A stretch of 14,237 bases of DNA from Propionibacteriaceae bacterium (lineage in GTDB: Bacteria > Actinomycetota > Actinomycetes > Propionibacteriales > Propionibacteriaceae), in NCBI GenBank assembly GCA_003451975.1, contig DMIX01000091.1, forward strand, positions 1 to 14,237, written 5' to 3'. Below the pieces are notes generated by a model that saw only the letters and a program-made list of their open reading frames with translations, ran no database searches and was not told where the DNA came from. How positions within the stretch are numbered: the stretch's first letter is position 1; each line of letters opens with the position of its first letter. Position numbers and translations under genes: made by a program. Shown one piece after another: positions 7,348-14,165 of this stretch.

Positions 7348-8520
7348 GTGACACCACTGACTATCGACCTGACCTACCTGCGCCAAGTCCTGCTGGAGTT
7401 GCTGGAGATTCCCAGCCCGACCGGTCGCACCGATCATGTTCAGCAGTACGTCGGCGAACGCTTGGACCAACTCGGAGTTCCCTTCATGGTCACTCGCCGC
7501 GGCGCCATCGTGGCCGAGTTGGGGGGTGGGGACGAGGGTGCACCGCCCAGCCGTGCGGTCGCGGTGCACACCGACACCATTGGGGTGATGATCCGTCGCC
7601 TGAAGTCCAACGGGCGCCTCGAACTCAAGGAGGTCGGCACCCACTCGGCTCGGTTCTCTGAAGGGGCGACGGTCTGGATCTTCCCCGATGCTCTGGACAC
7701 GGTCTACACCGGTCAGATCCTGCCGCTGAAGGCCTCTGGTCACCGATGGAACGATGAGGTCGATTCGCAAGGCGTCGGCTGGGAACAGGTCGAGGTTCGC
7801 ATCGATGAGCAGGTGTCGTCGATCGAGGACTTGCGTGCCCTCGGCCTCGATGTGGGCGACTTCGTCGCCCAGTTGGCGAATCCGATCATCACCAGCAGCG
7901 GCTTTGTGCGCTCCCGGCACTTGGATGACAAGGCCGGGGTCGCCGCGACGTTGGCGGCGGTGAAGGCGGTCAAGGACGCCGATGCGAAGCTCCCGGTGCG
8001 TACGCAGCTTCTGGTGACGTGCGCTGAGGAGATCGGGCACGGCGCCAGCCACGGGCTGGATCCCGAGGTCGCCGAGATGGTGTCCATCGACGCCGCGATC
8101 GTGGCGCCTGGCCAGCAGTCGACCGAGACTGCGGTCACGGTGACGATGGCGGACAGCATGGGGCCCTTCGACTATCACTTGACTCGTCGACTGCACAGCT
8201 TGGCGGTCGAAGCTGGCATCGACGTGGTGCGCGACACCTTCGCTCACTACCGTTCGGACGCTGCCGCCGCTCTCGAGGCCGGGGCCCATCTGCGTGTCGC
8301 ACTGCTGGGTTTCGGCGTGGATGCCAGCCACGGCCACGAGCGCACTCACCTCACCAGCCTGACGGGTTTGGCGGGGTTGCTCACCTCGTGGCTGCAGTCT
8401 GATCTGGTCTTCCCCGCCTGGGACACCAAGCCTGCCGGTCCGCTCAGCGAGTTTCCGTCGTTGGCGGTGCAGCCGGCGCAGGAGGAAGGGCCCCAACGGG
8501 GTCCGATCCTCGGCGAGTGA
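7348..8520 (+). CDS. M42 family metallopeptidase of the NAGGN osmoprotectant-cassette type
   Basis: This is a cytosolic two-metal aminopeptidase-like hydrolase. The expected M42 ligands are visible: H74 (AVHTDTIG), bridging D193 (SRHLDDKAG), catalytic E227 with ligand E228 (CAEEIGHGASHGL), D248 (VSIDAAIVAPGQ) and H334 (HGHERTHLTS). Whole segments such as LPLKASGH, WNDE, MADSxGPFDYHLTR and GVDASHGxERTH match the subfamily found in a three-gene cassette with an asparagine-synthase-like amidotransferase and a GNAT ligase that make N-acetylglutaminylglutamine amide. Neither partner is in this window, so the substrate here is unknown. From GTG 7348 the protein has 390 residues and ends in a Pro/Gln/Glu-rich tail (from about 355) beyond the usual core. 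GTG 7339 and GTG 7273 are upstream alternatives; 7348 fits the TACCGT spacing and places the conserved LLxLLEIPSPTG near the N terminus. Confidence 0.9.
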   Translation: MTPLTIDLTYLRQVLLELLEIPSPTGRTDHVQQYVGERLDQLGVPFMVTRRGAIVAELGGGDEGAPPSRAVAVHTDTIGVMIRRLKSNGRLELKEVGTHSARFSEGATVWIFPDALDTVYTGQILPLKASGHRWNDEVDSQGVGWEQVEVRIDEQVSSIEDLRALGLDVGDFVAQLANPIITSSGFVRSRHLDDKAGVAATLAAVKAVKDADAKLPVRTQLLVTCAEEIGHGASHGLDPEVAEMVSIDAAIVAPGQQSTETAVTVTMADSMGPFDYHLTRRLHSLAVEAGIDVVRDTFAHYRSDAAAALEAGAHLRVALLGFGVDASHGHERTHLTSLTGLAGLLTSWLQSDLVFPAWDTKPAGPLSEFPSLAVQPAQEEGPQRGPILGE

Positions 8521-8548
8521 GCGACGCTCGTGGGTGGCCCTCGCTGAT

Positions 8549-9202
8549 TCAGACCGAGGCGGTGTGCACGATCAGGTCGGCCCGCTCGCGGGTGGCCTGA
8601 ATCACCTCGGCGTTGGCGGCGTCCACCTGGTCGGCCCAGGAGGTGGCCTCGGCCAGGGTGCGTCCGTGCTGTTGATGGCGCTGGATCAATCGGTGCCGCC
8701 GTTCCTCGGCGGGCGCTTCGCAGAACCAGATTTCGCGGGTCAGTGTCGAGATGCGGTTCCAAGGGGCTGCATCGAGCAGCAGATAGTTGCCTTCGGTGAT
8801 GATGACCTTGTGGTCGGGTTTGATCACTACCTCAGCGGCGATCGGCTCACCGATGGCGCGGTCGAAGCTGGGCGCATACACCTCGTGCGCGCGTTCTTGG
8901 AGGATGCGGTTCAGCAGTGCGACGTAACCCCAGGCGTCGAAGGTGTCCACCGCGCCTTTGCGGTTGCGCCGCCCCAAGGCCGTCAGTGAGATGTTGGCCA
9001 GATGGAAGCCATCCATCGGCACCGCCACGGCGATCGCACCCACCTGGGTGGCCAGTGATCTGGCGAGAGTCGATTTGCCCGAGCCCGGGCTGCCGGCGAT
9101 TCCCAGGATGATGCGCCCGTCGTTGGCTGACGCCAGCGATCGAATCCTGGCGGCGAGGGCACCGATGGGCGGATTGTAAGAGATCTCGGCGGTAGAACTC
9201 AT
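8549..9202 (-). CDS. P-loop nucleoside/nucleotide kinase family protein (uridine kinase / FrcK-like)
   Basis: This is a 217-residue ATP-dependent kinase of the uridine kinase/pantothenate kinase/phosphoribulokinase fold. Visible motifs are the Walker A loop GSPGSGKST (37-45), the substrate-binding VPMDGFHLAN (61-70), YAPSFDRAIGEP (109-120) and the Walker B-like VIITEGNYLLLD (133-144), then an Arg-rich lid (ERRHRLIQRH, about 167-176). These features define the family annotated as nucleoside/nucleotide kinase, some members of which phosphorylate sugars such as fructose. The phosphate acceptor cannot be read from the sequence. It starts at ATG 9202 and is divergent from the HAD gene. Its 3' end faces the M42 gene across 28 bases, without a convincing terminator hairpin between them. 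Confidence 0.88.
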   Translation of the reverse strand: MSSTAEISYNPPIGALAARIRSLASANDGRIILGIAGSPGSGKSTLARSLATQVGAIAVAVPMDGFHLANISLTALGRRNRKGAVDTFDAWGYVALLNRILQERAHEVYAPSFDRAIGEPIAAEVVIKPDHKVIITEGNYLLLDAAPWNRISTLTREIWFCEAPAEERRHRLIQRHQQHGRTLAEATSWADQVDAANAEVIQATRERADLIVHTASV

Positions 9203-9211
9203 GATGGAAGA

Positions 9212-9217
9212 ATCCTA
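9212..9217 (-). promoter_or_regulatory. Candidate -10 element (TAGGAT) for the kinase gene
   Basis: On the minus strand TAGGAT ends 9 bases before ATG 9202, giving a very short or absent leader. It lies back to back with the HAD promoter hexamer 20 bases away, so the two genes share a compact divergent control region. Confidence 0.4.
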
Positions 9218-9237
9218 GGCCGCTCCAGTCGTCCCGT

Positions 9238-9243
9238 TAGGCT
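9238..9243 (+). promoter_or_regulatory. Candidate -10 element (TAGGCT) for the HAD gene
   Basis: TAGGCT ends 6 bases before GTG 9250. The whole divergent intergenic region is only 47 bases, so any -35 for this gene overlaps the kinase promoter. Confidence 0.45.
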
Positions 9244-9249
9244 GGTTCA

Positions 9250-9960
9250 GTGCCTGACATTGTGGGAAACGACCTAGCCAGACAACTCAGCGCCACTTGG
9301 CGTCCGGTCAACGATCCGGTGCGGGCGGTCGCTTTCGACTGTGATGGTCTGCTGGTCGACACCGAGGTGTGCTGGACGCGGGCGGAGGCCGTCATGTTCG
9401 CCCATCACGGGCTGGAGTTCACCACTGAACTGAAGGCCCAACTCATCGGAACCACCATGGACTTCACCGTGGCCCGGATGGCCCAACTGTTCGACACCGT
9501 CGGCGCAGAGGCGGCGCTGAAGGCCGAGCTGGCCGAGACCGTCGCTGAGGTGATTGCCGCCGACGCGGTGCCGATGGCTGGTGCAGTGGAGATCGTCGCT
9601 GCGCTGACCGGGCAGCTGCCGCTGGCCGTGGTCAGCAATTCCCCGCGAGTCCTGGTCGAGCTGGCGTTGAGTCGAGCAGGACTGAGTGATGCCTTTGGAG
9701 TATGGGTGACTGCCGAGGATGTGGTTCATGGCAAACCGGCCCCCGATCTGTACCTGAGGGCTTGTGAGCGCCTGGCCGTGGCGCCCACTGAGGTGCTGGC
9801 CTTCGAGGACACGGTGGTGGGAGTGAACTCCGCCAAAGCCGCCGGGCTGACGGTGGTCGGGATTCCGACGGTCGAGCAGGACGCTTTCGCGCCGCATCAC
9901 CGTTTCGATTCCCTCGCTCACGACTCGTTGGTGTCCTGGTCCCGCTTCGCCGCGGTGTGA
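9250..9960 (+). CDS. HAD superfamily IA hydrolase (beta-phosphoglucomutase/phosphatase-like)
   Basis: This 236-residue enzyme would dephosphorylate or isomerise a small phosphometabolite in the cytosol. All four HAD motifs are present: the nucleophile and acid D30-x-D32 in FDCDGLLVDTE, the motif II serine in AVVSNSPR (about residue 129), the motif III lysine K162 in HGKPAPD, and the acidic pair E186-D187 in AFEDTVVG. The helical cap between motifs I and II (about 40-105) and the LLVDTE sequence place it with the beta-phosphoglucomutase-like subgroup, which contains both mutases and phosphatases; the substrate cannot be told. It starts with GTG 9250, placed 6 bases after a TAGGCT hexamer. About 25 residues precede the first motif. 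No ribosome site is evident, consistent with leaderless translation. Confidence 0.92.
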   Translation: MPDIVGNDLARQLSATWRPVNDPVRAVAFDCDGLLVDTEVCWTRAEAVMFAHHGLEFTTELKAQLIGTTMDFTVARMAQLFDTVGAEAALKAELAETVAEVIAADAVPMAGAVEIVAALTGQLPLAVVSNSPRVLVELALSRAGLSDAFGVWVTAEDVVHGKPAPDLYLRACERLAVAPTEVLAFEDTVVGVNSAKAAGLTVVGIPTVEQDAFAPHHRFDSLAHDSLVSWSRFAAV

Positions 9961-9996
9961 GGCGCGACCGGCCGCCGTGGTGGCACAAATTCGAGG

Positions 9997-10023
9997 CCGA
10001 GGTTCCGGCGGAAAGATCCTCGG
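9997..10023 (+). terminator. Hairpin after the HAD gene (candidate terminator or operator of the next gene)
   Basis: CCGAGGTTCC (9997-10006) pairs with GGAA (10010-10013) and CCTCGG (10018-10023), leaving a 3-base loop and a 4-base AGAT bulge, for 10 base pairs in all. It is 37 bases past the HAD stop. There is no T-run, and the right arm ends one base before the next candidate -10, so a regulatory role at the reductase promoter is equally possible. Confidence 0.35.
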
Positions 10024-10024
10024 T

Positions 10025-10030
10025 TAGCGT
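10025..10030 (+). promoter_or_regulatory. Candidate -10 element (TAGCGT) for the reductase gene
   Basis: TAGCGT ends 6 bases before ATG 10037, with no ribosome site between. This suggests that the gene has its own leaderless promoter despite lying 76 bases after the HAD gene. Confidence 0.45.
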
Positions 10031-10036
10031 GACTTC

Positions 10037-10705
10037 ATGGTGAAGCTTCGCGTTCACAACCTCGCGGTATCCCTGGACGGGTTCGCCACCGGCGAGGGGC
10101 AGACCTTCGAAGCCCCCTTCGGCCATGCCGGGGGTCGGTTGATGGAGTGGTTCTTTCCGACCCAGACCTTCGTGAGTCTTTCTGGAGGTGAGGCCGAGTC
10201 GCCCGGGGCGGGCACCCAAGGCGTTGATGATGCGCTCGCCGCCGCTGCCTGGAAGGGTGTTGGGGCTGAGATCATGGGCCGCGGCAAGTTCGGGCCGCAG
10301 CACGGCCCTTGGGCCGACGAGGCCTGGCGCGGCTGGTGGGGTGAGGAGCCTCCCTTCCACACGCCGGTGGTGGTGTTGACCCACTACGAGCGGCCGGACC
10401 TGACAGTCGGGGAGACGACTTTCCTGTTCCGGGCGCTGCCCCCGGAGGATGCCCTCGCGTTGGCTGCGTCTGTTGCCGATGGGCTCGACGTTCGGCTCGG
10501 CGGTGGCCCCACGGTGGTGCGCGAGTTTCTGCACGCAGACCTGGTCGATCACCTGCATGTCGTGGTGGTGCCGATCCTGTTGGGACGAGGCGTCCGGTTA
10601 TGGGACGGCCTGGAGGGCCTCGACGAACGCTTCGATATCGAGGTCGTCGCCAGTGGCTCCGGTGTGGTGCATTACCTGATGACTCGCAAGGATCGCGGCT
10701 TGTAA
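10037..10705 (+). CDS. Dihydrofolate reductase / RibD C-terminal domain family protein
   Basis: This is a 222-residue single-domain protein with the NADPH-binding DHFR-like fold of the RibD C-terminal family. It opens with VHNLAVSLDGFATGE (the SLDG motif at 12-15), then has EIMGRGKFG (78-86) and a glycine-rich cofactor segment LGGGPTVVREFL (154-165) followed by VVVVPILLGRGVRLWDG (175-191). These match many stand-alone reductases in actinobacteria whose substrates are unknown. It is not a classical FolA, because the folate-site sequences are absent, nor a riboflavin RibD, because the deaminase half is absent. ATG 10037 is the only sensible start. The gene has no obvious functional partner next to it. 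Confidence 0.88.
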   Translation: MVKLRVHNLAVSLDGFATGEGQTFEAPFGHAGGRLMEWFFPTQTFVSLSGGEAESPGAGTQGVDDALAAAAWKGVGAEIMGRGKFGPQHGPWADEAWRGWWGEEPPFHTPVVVLTHYERPDLTVGETTFLFRALPPEDALALAASVADGLDVRLGGGPTVVREFLHADLVDHLHVVVVPILLGRGVRLWDGLEGLDERFDIEVVASGSGVVHYLMTRKDRGL

Positions 10706-10730
10706 GGGTCAGCCACTGATCCACAGATCG

Positions 10731-10756
10731 TTAGCTTGTCTAATGAGATAGGCTAA
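10731..10756. promoter_or_regulatory. Candidate MarR operator overlapping the marR promoter
   Basis: Two 11-base arms, TTAGCTTGTCT (10731-10741) and AGATAGGCTAA (10746-10756), are reverse complements at 9 of 11 positions around an AATG centre. The right arm contains the candidate -10 hexamer and ends 5 bases before ATG 10762. Dimeric MarR proteins commonly bind such palindromes over their own promoter; binding here is inferred. Confidence 0.6.
10749..10754 (+). promoter_or_regulatory. Candidate -10 element (TAGGCT) for marR-MFS
   Basis: TAGGCT ends 7 bases before ATG 10762 and lies inside the palindrome. A purine stretch AAGGA (10755-10759) follows but sits only two bases from the ATG, too close for a normal ribosome site. 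Confidence 0.55.
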
Positions 10757-10761
10757 GGATC

Positions 10762-11184
10762 ATGACAACGAGCACGATGATTTCCCTGGCCAATGATCTG
10801 CGCATCGCCTGCCAGCGAGTGAGCCGTCGAGTTCGATTCGAATCCACCACCGACCTCGCCCCGCACCAGGTGAGCGCATTGTCCAACCTGCGCCGCGGCC
10901 CGCTCACCCCTGGTGAACTGGCAGAGGTCGAACAGGTCAGCGCCCCGTCCATGACGAAGACGGTGAACTGCCTGGTCGATAAGGGTCTGGTGACCCGCAC
11001 CGACCACCCTGATGACGGGCGGTGCAAGGTGCTCACCCTTACCGATGCCGGACTCGAGGCGCTGGCGCACGTGGCCCAGGCTCGCGACGACTGGATGGTG
11101 CGTCAGCTTGCGGGGCTCAGTGCCGAAGAAAGAGCGCTGCTGCGCCAAGCCACCGAACTGTTGAATCGGGTGCTGATTCGTTGA
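10762..11184 (+). CDS. MarR family transcriptional regulator
   Basis: This 140-residue protein is a dimeric winged-helix DNA-binding repressor. The winged-helix domain covers about residues 33-97: the LTPGELAEVEQVSAPSMTK section supplies the helix-turn-helix, with recognition helix near 59-72, and DHPDDGRCKVLTLT forms the wing with its conserved Asp and Arg. The terminal helices (about 1-30 and 100-140) provide the dimer interface. The MFS exporter gene follows after 41 bases on the same strand, the usual arrangement for a MarR protein that represses an efflux pump and is released by the pump's substrate. The palindrome across its own promoter supports autoregulation. The inducer is unknown. 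Confidence 0.93.
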   Translation: MTTSTMISLANDLRIACQRVSRRVRFESTTDLAPHQVSALSNLRRGPLTPGELAEVEQVSAPSMTKTVNCLVDKGLVTRTDHPDDGRCKVLTLTDAGLEALAHVAQARDDWMVRQLAGLSAEERALLRQATELLNRVLIR

Positions 11185-11225
11185 GTTCGATTGCAGTCCG
11201 GACCGGATCGGTAGATCGGGTCCCC

Positions 11226-12479
11226 ATGTTCTCCTCGCTTGCGCTACGCAACTACCGCTTGTTCTGGGTGGGTGGACTGGTTTCCAACACCGGCACCTGG
11301 ATGGCGCGGGTTGCTCAGGATTGGCTGGTGCTCACCATCCTCACCAACAACTCCGCCATGGCGCTGGGGTTGATCACCGGCCTGCAGTTCCTGCCGACCC
11401 TGGCCTCGCCGTGGGCCGGGGCACTGGCCGACCGCATCCCTAAACGCCGATTGCTCCTGGTCAGCCAAGGGGCCCTGGCACTGACGGGTGCCGCCCTGGC
11501 GATTCTGGTCATCGGCGGCTGGATCACGCTGTGGCAGGTGTACCTGCTGGCCTTCCTGCAGGGAGTCGCCGCTGCCGTGGATACGCCTGCCCGGCAGGCC
11601 TTTGCTCCCGAGATGGTGCCCCCGCGCCTCATCGGCAACGCCGTCGGCTTGAACTCCACCAGCTTCCATGCCGCCCGCCTGGTCGGGCCGGCCGTGGCCG
11701 GATTGAGCATTGCCTGGTGGGGAGTCGGACCTGCCTTGGCGGTGAACGCGGCCAGCTTTGTGACGGTGTTGATCGCACTGATGCTGATGAATCCCACCGA
11801 ACTGCACCCGGCTCCTCGGGTTCGCGACAGCGGCGGCGTTCGGGCAGGGTTGGCCTACGTTCGGCGGCGCCCGGACATCATGTTGGTGATGTTCATGATG
11901 TTCATGCTGGGCACCTTCGGGTTGAACTTCCAGCTCACCAATGCCGTCATGGCCACCTCGGTGTTCCACGTCGGGCCAACCATGTTCGGCTACATGGGAT
12001 CAGTGATGGCCATTGGTTCACTCGCCGCGGGCTTGATCGCCGCCAAGCGCACCCATGCACCGCTTCGCCTCATCATCACCGCCCTGGCCGGATTCAGCGC
12101 GGTGAGCCTGGGTATGGCGCTGGCCCCGGATATCGCGATCTACCTGGTGCTGCTGGCAGCAGCCGGCTTCACCTCGCTGACAGCCATGACCTCAGCCAAC
12201 ACCTCGGTGCAGTTGAGCACCGACCCGCAGATGCGAGGACGGGTGATGGCGCTCTACATGGCGATCTTCATGGGGGGCACGCCGCTGGGTTCCCCACTGG
12301 TCGGCTGGATCGGCGACGCCTGGGGGCCGCGATGGACCATCGCCATCGGCGCGATCGCCTGTGGCGTGACGGTATTGGTCGCCGGGTTGTATCTGGTCCG
12401 CCGCAACGGCTGGGAATGGCCGTGGCATCGGGCCAGTGAGGACATGTCCTTCGTCGCGCTGCCCGAAGACGTGGCTTAG
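11226..12479 (+). CDS. MFS transporter, EntS/MFS_3-like efflux pump
   Basis: This is a proton-driven exporter of the major facilitator superfamily, 417 residues, with about 12 membrane helices. It opens with MFSSLALRNYRLFWVGGLVSNTGTWM, typical of the MFS_3 (enterobactin exporter-like) group, and carries the loop 2-3 motif A as GALADRIPKRRLL (65-77). A matching half-motif lies in the second bundle around RGRVMALYMAIFMGGTPLGS (337-356) and GWIGDAWGPR (360-369). Context with marR suggests export of a toxic or signalling small molecule, substrate unknown. The frame is open from 11022, but that part overlaps marR and is not membrane-like. A TTG at 11181 overlapping the marR stop is a possible alternative start, but ATG 11226 fits the family N terminus. 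An imperfect TAGATC lies 8 bases before it, so a weak internal promoter is possible. The stop codon overlaps that of the convergent ligase gene. Confidence 0.93.
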   Translation: MFSSLALRNYRLFWVGGLVSNTGTWMARVAQDWLVLTILTNNSAMALGLITGLQFLPTLASPWAGALADRIPKRRLLLVSQGALALTGAALAILVIGGWITLWQVYLLAFLQGVAAAVDTPARQAFAPEMVPPRLIGNAVGLNSTSFHAARLVGPAVAGLSIAWWGVGPALAVNAASFVTVLIALMLMNPTELHPAPRVRDSGGVRAGLAYVRRRPDIMLVMFMMFMLGTFGLNFQLTNAVMATSVFHVGPTMFGYMGSVMAIGSLAAGLIAAKRTHAPLRLIITALAGFSAVSLGMALAPDIAIYLVLLAAAGFTSLTAMTSANTSVQLSTDPQMRGRVMALYMAIFMGGTPLGSPLVGWIGDAWGPRWTIAIGAIACGVTVLVAGLYLVRRNGWEWPWHRASEDMSFVALPEDVA

Positions 12480-12490
12480 CTCGCTGAGCC
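12473..12490. terminator. Hairpin across the convergent MFS and ligase stop codons
   Basis: GGCTTAG (12473-12479) and CTGAGCC (12484-12490) form a 7-bp stem (six Watson-Crick pairs and one T-G) with loop CTCG. It covers both stop codons. There is no T-run on either side, so it would be a non-canonical bidirectional terminator; alternatively it may simply protect the transcript ends. Confidence 0.4.
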
Positions 12491-14152
12491 CATCTGCTCA
12501 CGAACCTGCTTGCGGATCACCTTGCCCAGGATGGAGCGCGGTAGTTCCGGCATCGCGATGATCTGCCGGGGCACCTTGTAGCCGGCCAGTCGCTCCTTGC
12601 AGAAGGCGCGCATCGTGGGCTCGTCCAACTCGGTGCCCGCGCGCAGGATCACCGCTGCTACCACCGACTCACCGCCGGAGGACGCCGGCATGCCCACCAC
12701 AGCAGCCTCGGCTACATCGGGGTGGCTTTGCAGGACCGTTTCGACTTCAGAGGGGGAGACGTTGAATCCGCCGGTGATGATGAGTTCTTTGACCCGGTCA
12801 ACGATGGTGGTGAAGCCGTCGGCATCCACCGTGACCACATCGCCGGTGCGCAACCATCCGTCGGGTAGCAGTGTCTTCTCGGTCTCCGCGGCGTTGTTCC
12901 AATAGCCGCTGAACACCTGCGGTCCTTTGATGAGCAACTCACCGCGTTCGCCCTGGGCGACCTCAGTGGTCGGGTCTTCCAGCTCGACCACCTTCATGTA
13001 GGTGCTCGGGAACGGCACCCCGATGGTGCCGGCACGTCGGGACGGGTGGAAAGGGTTGCCCAGGCAGACCGGCGAGGCCTCGGTCATGCCGTAACCCTCT
13101 ACCAGGAGGCCGCCGGAGACGCTCTCCCACAGTTCCACCACGGAGCCGGGCAGATTCATTGCTCCTGAGATGCAGTACTTGGCGCTCTTCAGGCTGATGC
13201 CGCGCTCGATGGCGCGCTCGGCGGTGCGCTGGTAGATCGGCGGTACCGCGCAATAGACCGTGGGTGGTGTCTTCTTGGCCGCGTCCAAGACCAGGTCCAC
13301 ATCGAAGGCCGGGAAGATCACCAGCCGGGCTTGTTTGAGGATCCCGTAGGTGAGGAACAGGGTCATGCCGAAGGCGTGGAACATCGGGAGAATCGCATAG
13401 AAGTTCTCCCTGCGGTACTGGGCCCCGTGCATCCACGCCTCGCCCTGCAGTGCATTGGCGTACAGGTTGAGATGGGACAGCATGGCGCCCTTGGGCAGGC
13501 CCGTGGTGCCGGAGGTGTACTGGATCACCGCCAAGTCCGTGGGCGTGGGCCGGCGATGATCTGGATCCAGTGCCGGGGCGCTGAGTAACTGCTCCCAGGT
13601 GGTGGTGCCGTGGACCTCTGCGGTGAGCTTGGCGCGGGTCTTGCGCAGGCTCGGCAATGGCAGACCCAGCGCCAGGCGCTTGACGGTCGGGAAGGCCTTC
13701 AGCAGGTTGACCGAGATGATGGTGGGTACCCGGATGTCGCTGGGCATCTCTTGGAGCTTGGCCACTGCGACATCCCAACAGATCGCGACGCGTGCGGAGT
13801 GGTCCTCGAAGATATGACGCAGCTCTCGTTCGGTGTAGAGCGGATTGTGCTCCACCACGATCGCGCCCAGCCGGAGCACCGCATAGAAGGCCACGACATG
13901 TTGGGGACAGTTCGGCAGCACCAACGCCACCCGATCCCCAGCGCGGACGCCGACTCGGCGCAGACCCTCAGCGGCCCGGCTGATCTGGTCGCCCAGTTCG
14001 GTGTAGGTGGTGGTCCGTCCGAAGAACTCGCAGGCGACGGCGTCACCGGCTTCGGCCACCGAGTGCTCGTACAGGTTCACCAACGATTGCGTCGGAAGTT
14101 CGATCTGCGCCGGTACACCCGGCTGATAGTGCTTGACCCATGGTGCATCCAC
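12476..14152 (-). CDS. Long-chain fatty acid-CoA ligase (AMP-binding, FadD-like)
   Basis: This enzyme activates a carboxylic acid to an acyl-AMP and then to the CoA thioester. From GTG 14152 it has 558 residues, close to E. coli FadD. Motifs in order are A3 YTSGTTGLPKG (212-222), LPMFHAFGM (255-263), A5 YGMTEASP (354-361), A7 GWLRTGDV (432-439), A8 DRVKELIITGGFNVSP (452-467) and the A10 region PRSILGKVIRK, whose K544 is the adenylation lysine. The N-terminal PWVKHYQPGVP is typical of long-chain ligases and supports the 14152 start, which also follows a TAGGGT hexamer by 7 bases. GTG 14227 would add 25 residues with no family resemblance. Chain-length preference is inferred. It has no beta-oxidation neighbours in the window. 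Confidence 0.93.
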   Translation of the reverse strand: MDAPWVKHYQPGVPAQIELPTQSLVNLYEHSVAEAGDAVACEFFGRTTTYTELGDQISRAAEGLRRVGVRAGDRVALVLPNCPQHVVAFYAVLRLGAIVVEHNPLYTERELRHIFEDHSARVAICWDVAVAKLQEMPSDIRVPTIISVNLLKAFPTVKRLALGLPLPSLRKTRAKLTAEVHGTTTWEQLLSAPALDPDHRRPTPTDLAVIQYTSGTTGLPKGAMLSHLNLYANALQGEAWMHGAQYRRENFYAILPMFHAFGMTLFLTYGILKQARLVIFPAFDVDLVLDAAKKTPPTVYCAVPPIYQRTAERAIERGISLKSAKYCISGAMNLPGSVVELWESVSGGLLVEGYGMTEASPVCLGNPFHPSRRAGTIGVPFPSTYMKVVELEDPTTEVAQGERGELLIKGPQVFSGYWNNAAETEKTLLPDGWLRTGDVVTVDADGFTTIVDRVKELIITGGFNVSPSEVETVLQSHPDVAEAAVVGMPASSGGESVVAAVILRAGTELDEPTMRAFCKERLAGYKVPRQIIAMPELPRSILGKVIRKQVREQMGSAS

Positions 14153-14159
14153 GCCCTCG

Positions 14160-14165
14160 ACCCTA
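14160..14165 (-). promoter_or_regulatory. Candidate -10 element (TAGGGT) for the acyl-CoA ligase gene
   Basis: On the minus strand TAGGGT ends 7 bases before GTG 14152. The intervening CGAGGGC could alternatively act as a weak, closely spaced ribosome site. Confidence 0.45.

Noticed and set aside
7105..8496. 463-codon open frame on the minus strand covering the M42 gene
   Set aside because: It is fully antisense to a well-recognised peptidase, has the His/Arg/Gln-rich low-complexity composition of a GC-driven shadow frame, and matches no family.
8508..8559. Possible terminator between the convergent M42 and kinase genes
   Set aside because: CCTCGG and CCGAGG are complementary but 40 bases apart, and the local GAGC/GCTC stem is only 4 bp with no T-run; too weak to call.
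11022..11225. Upstream extension of the MFS frame over marR
   Set aside because: It overlaps the convincing MarR coding frame, and the family N terminus begins at ATG 11226.
11531..12439. 302-codon plus-strand frame inside the MFS gene
   Set aside because: It is an alternative frame of the transporter gene without membrane helices or motifs.
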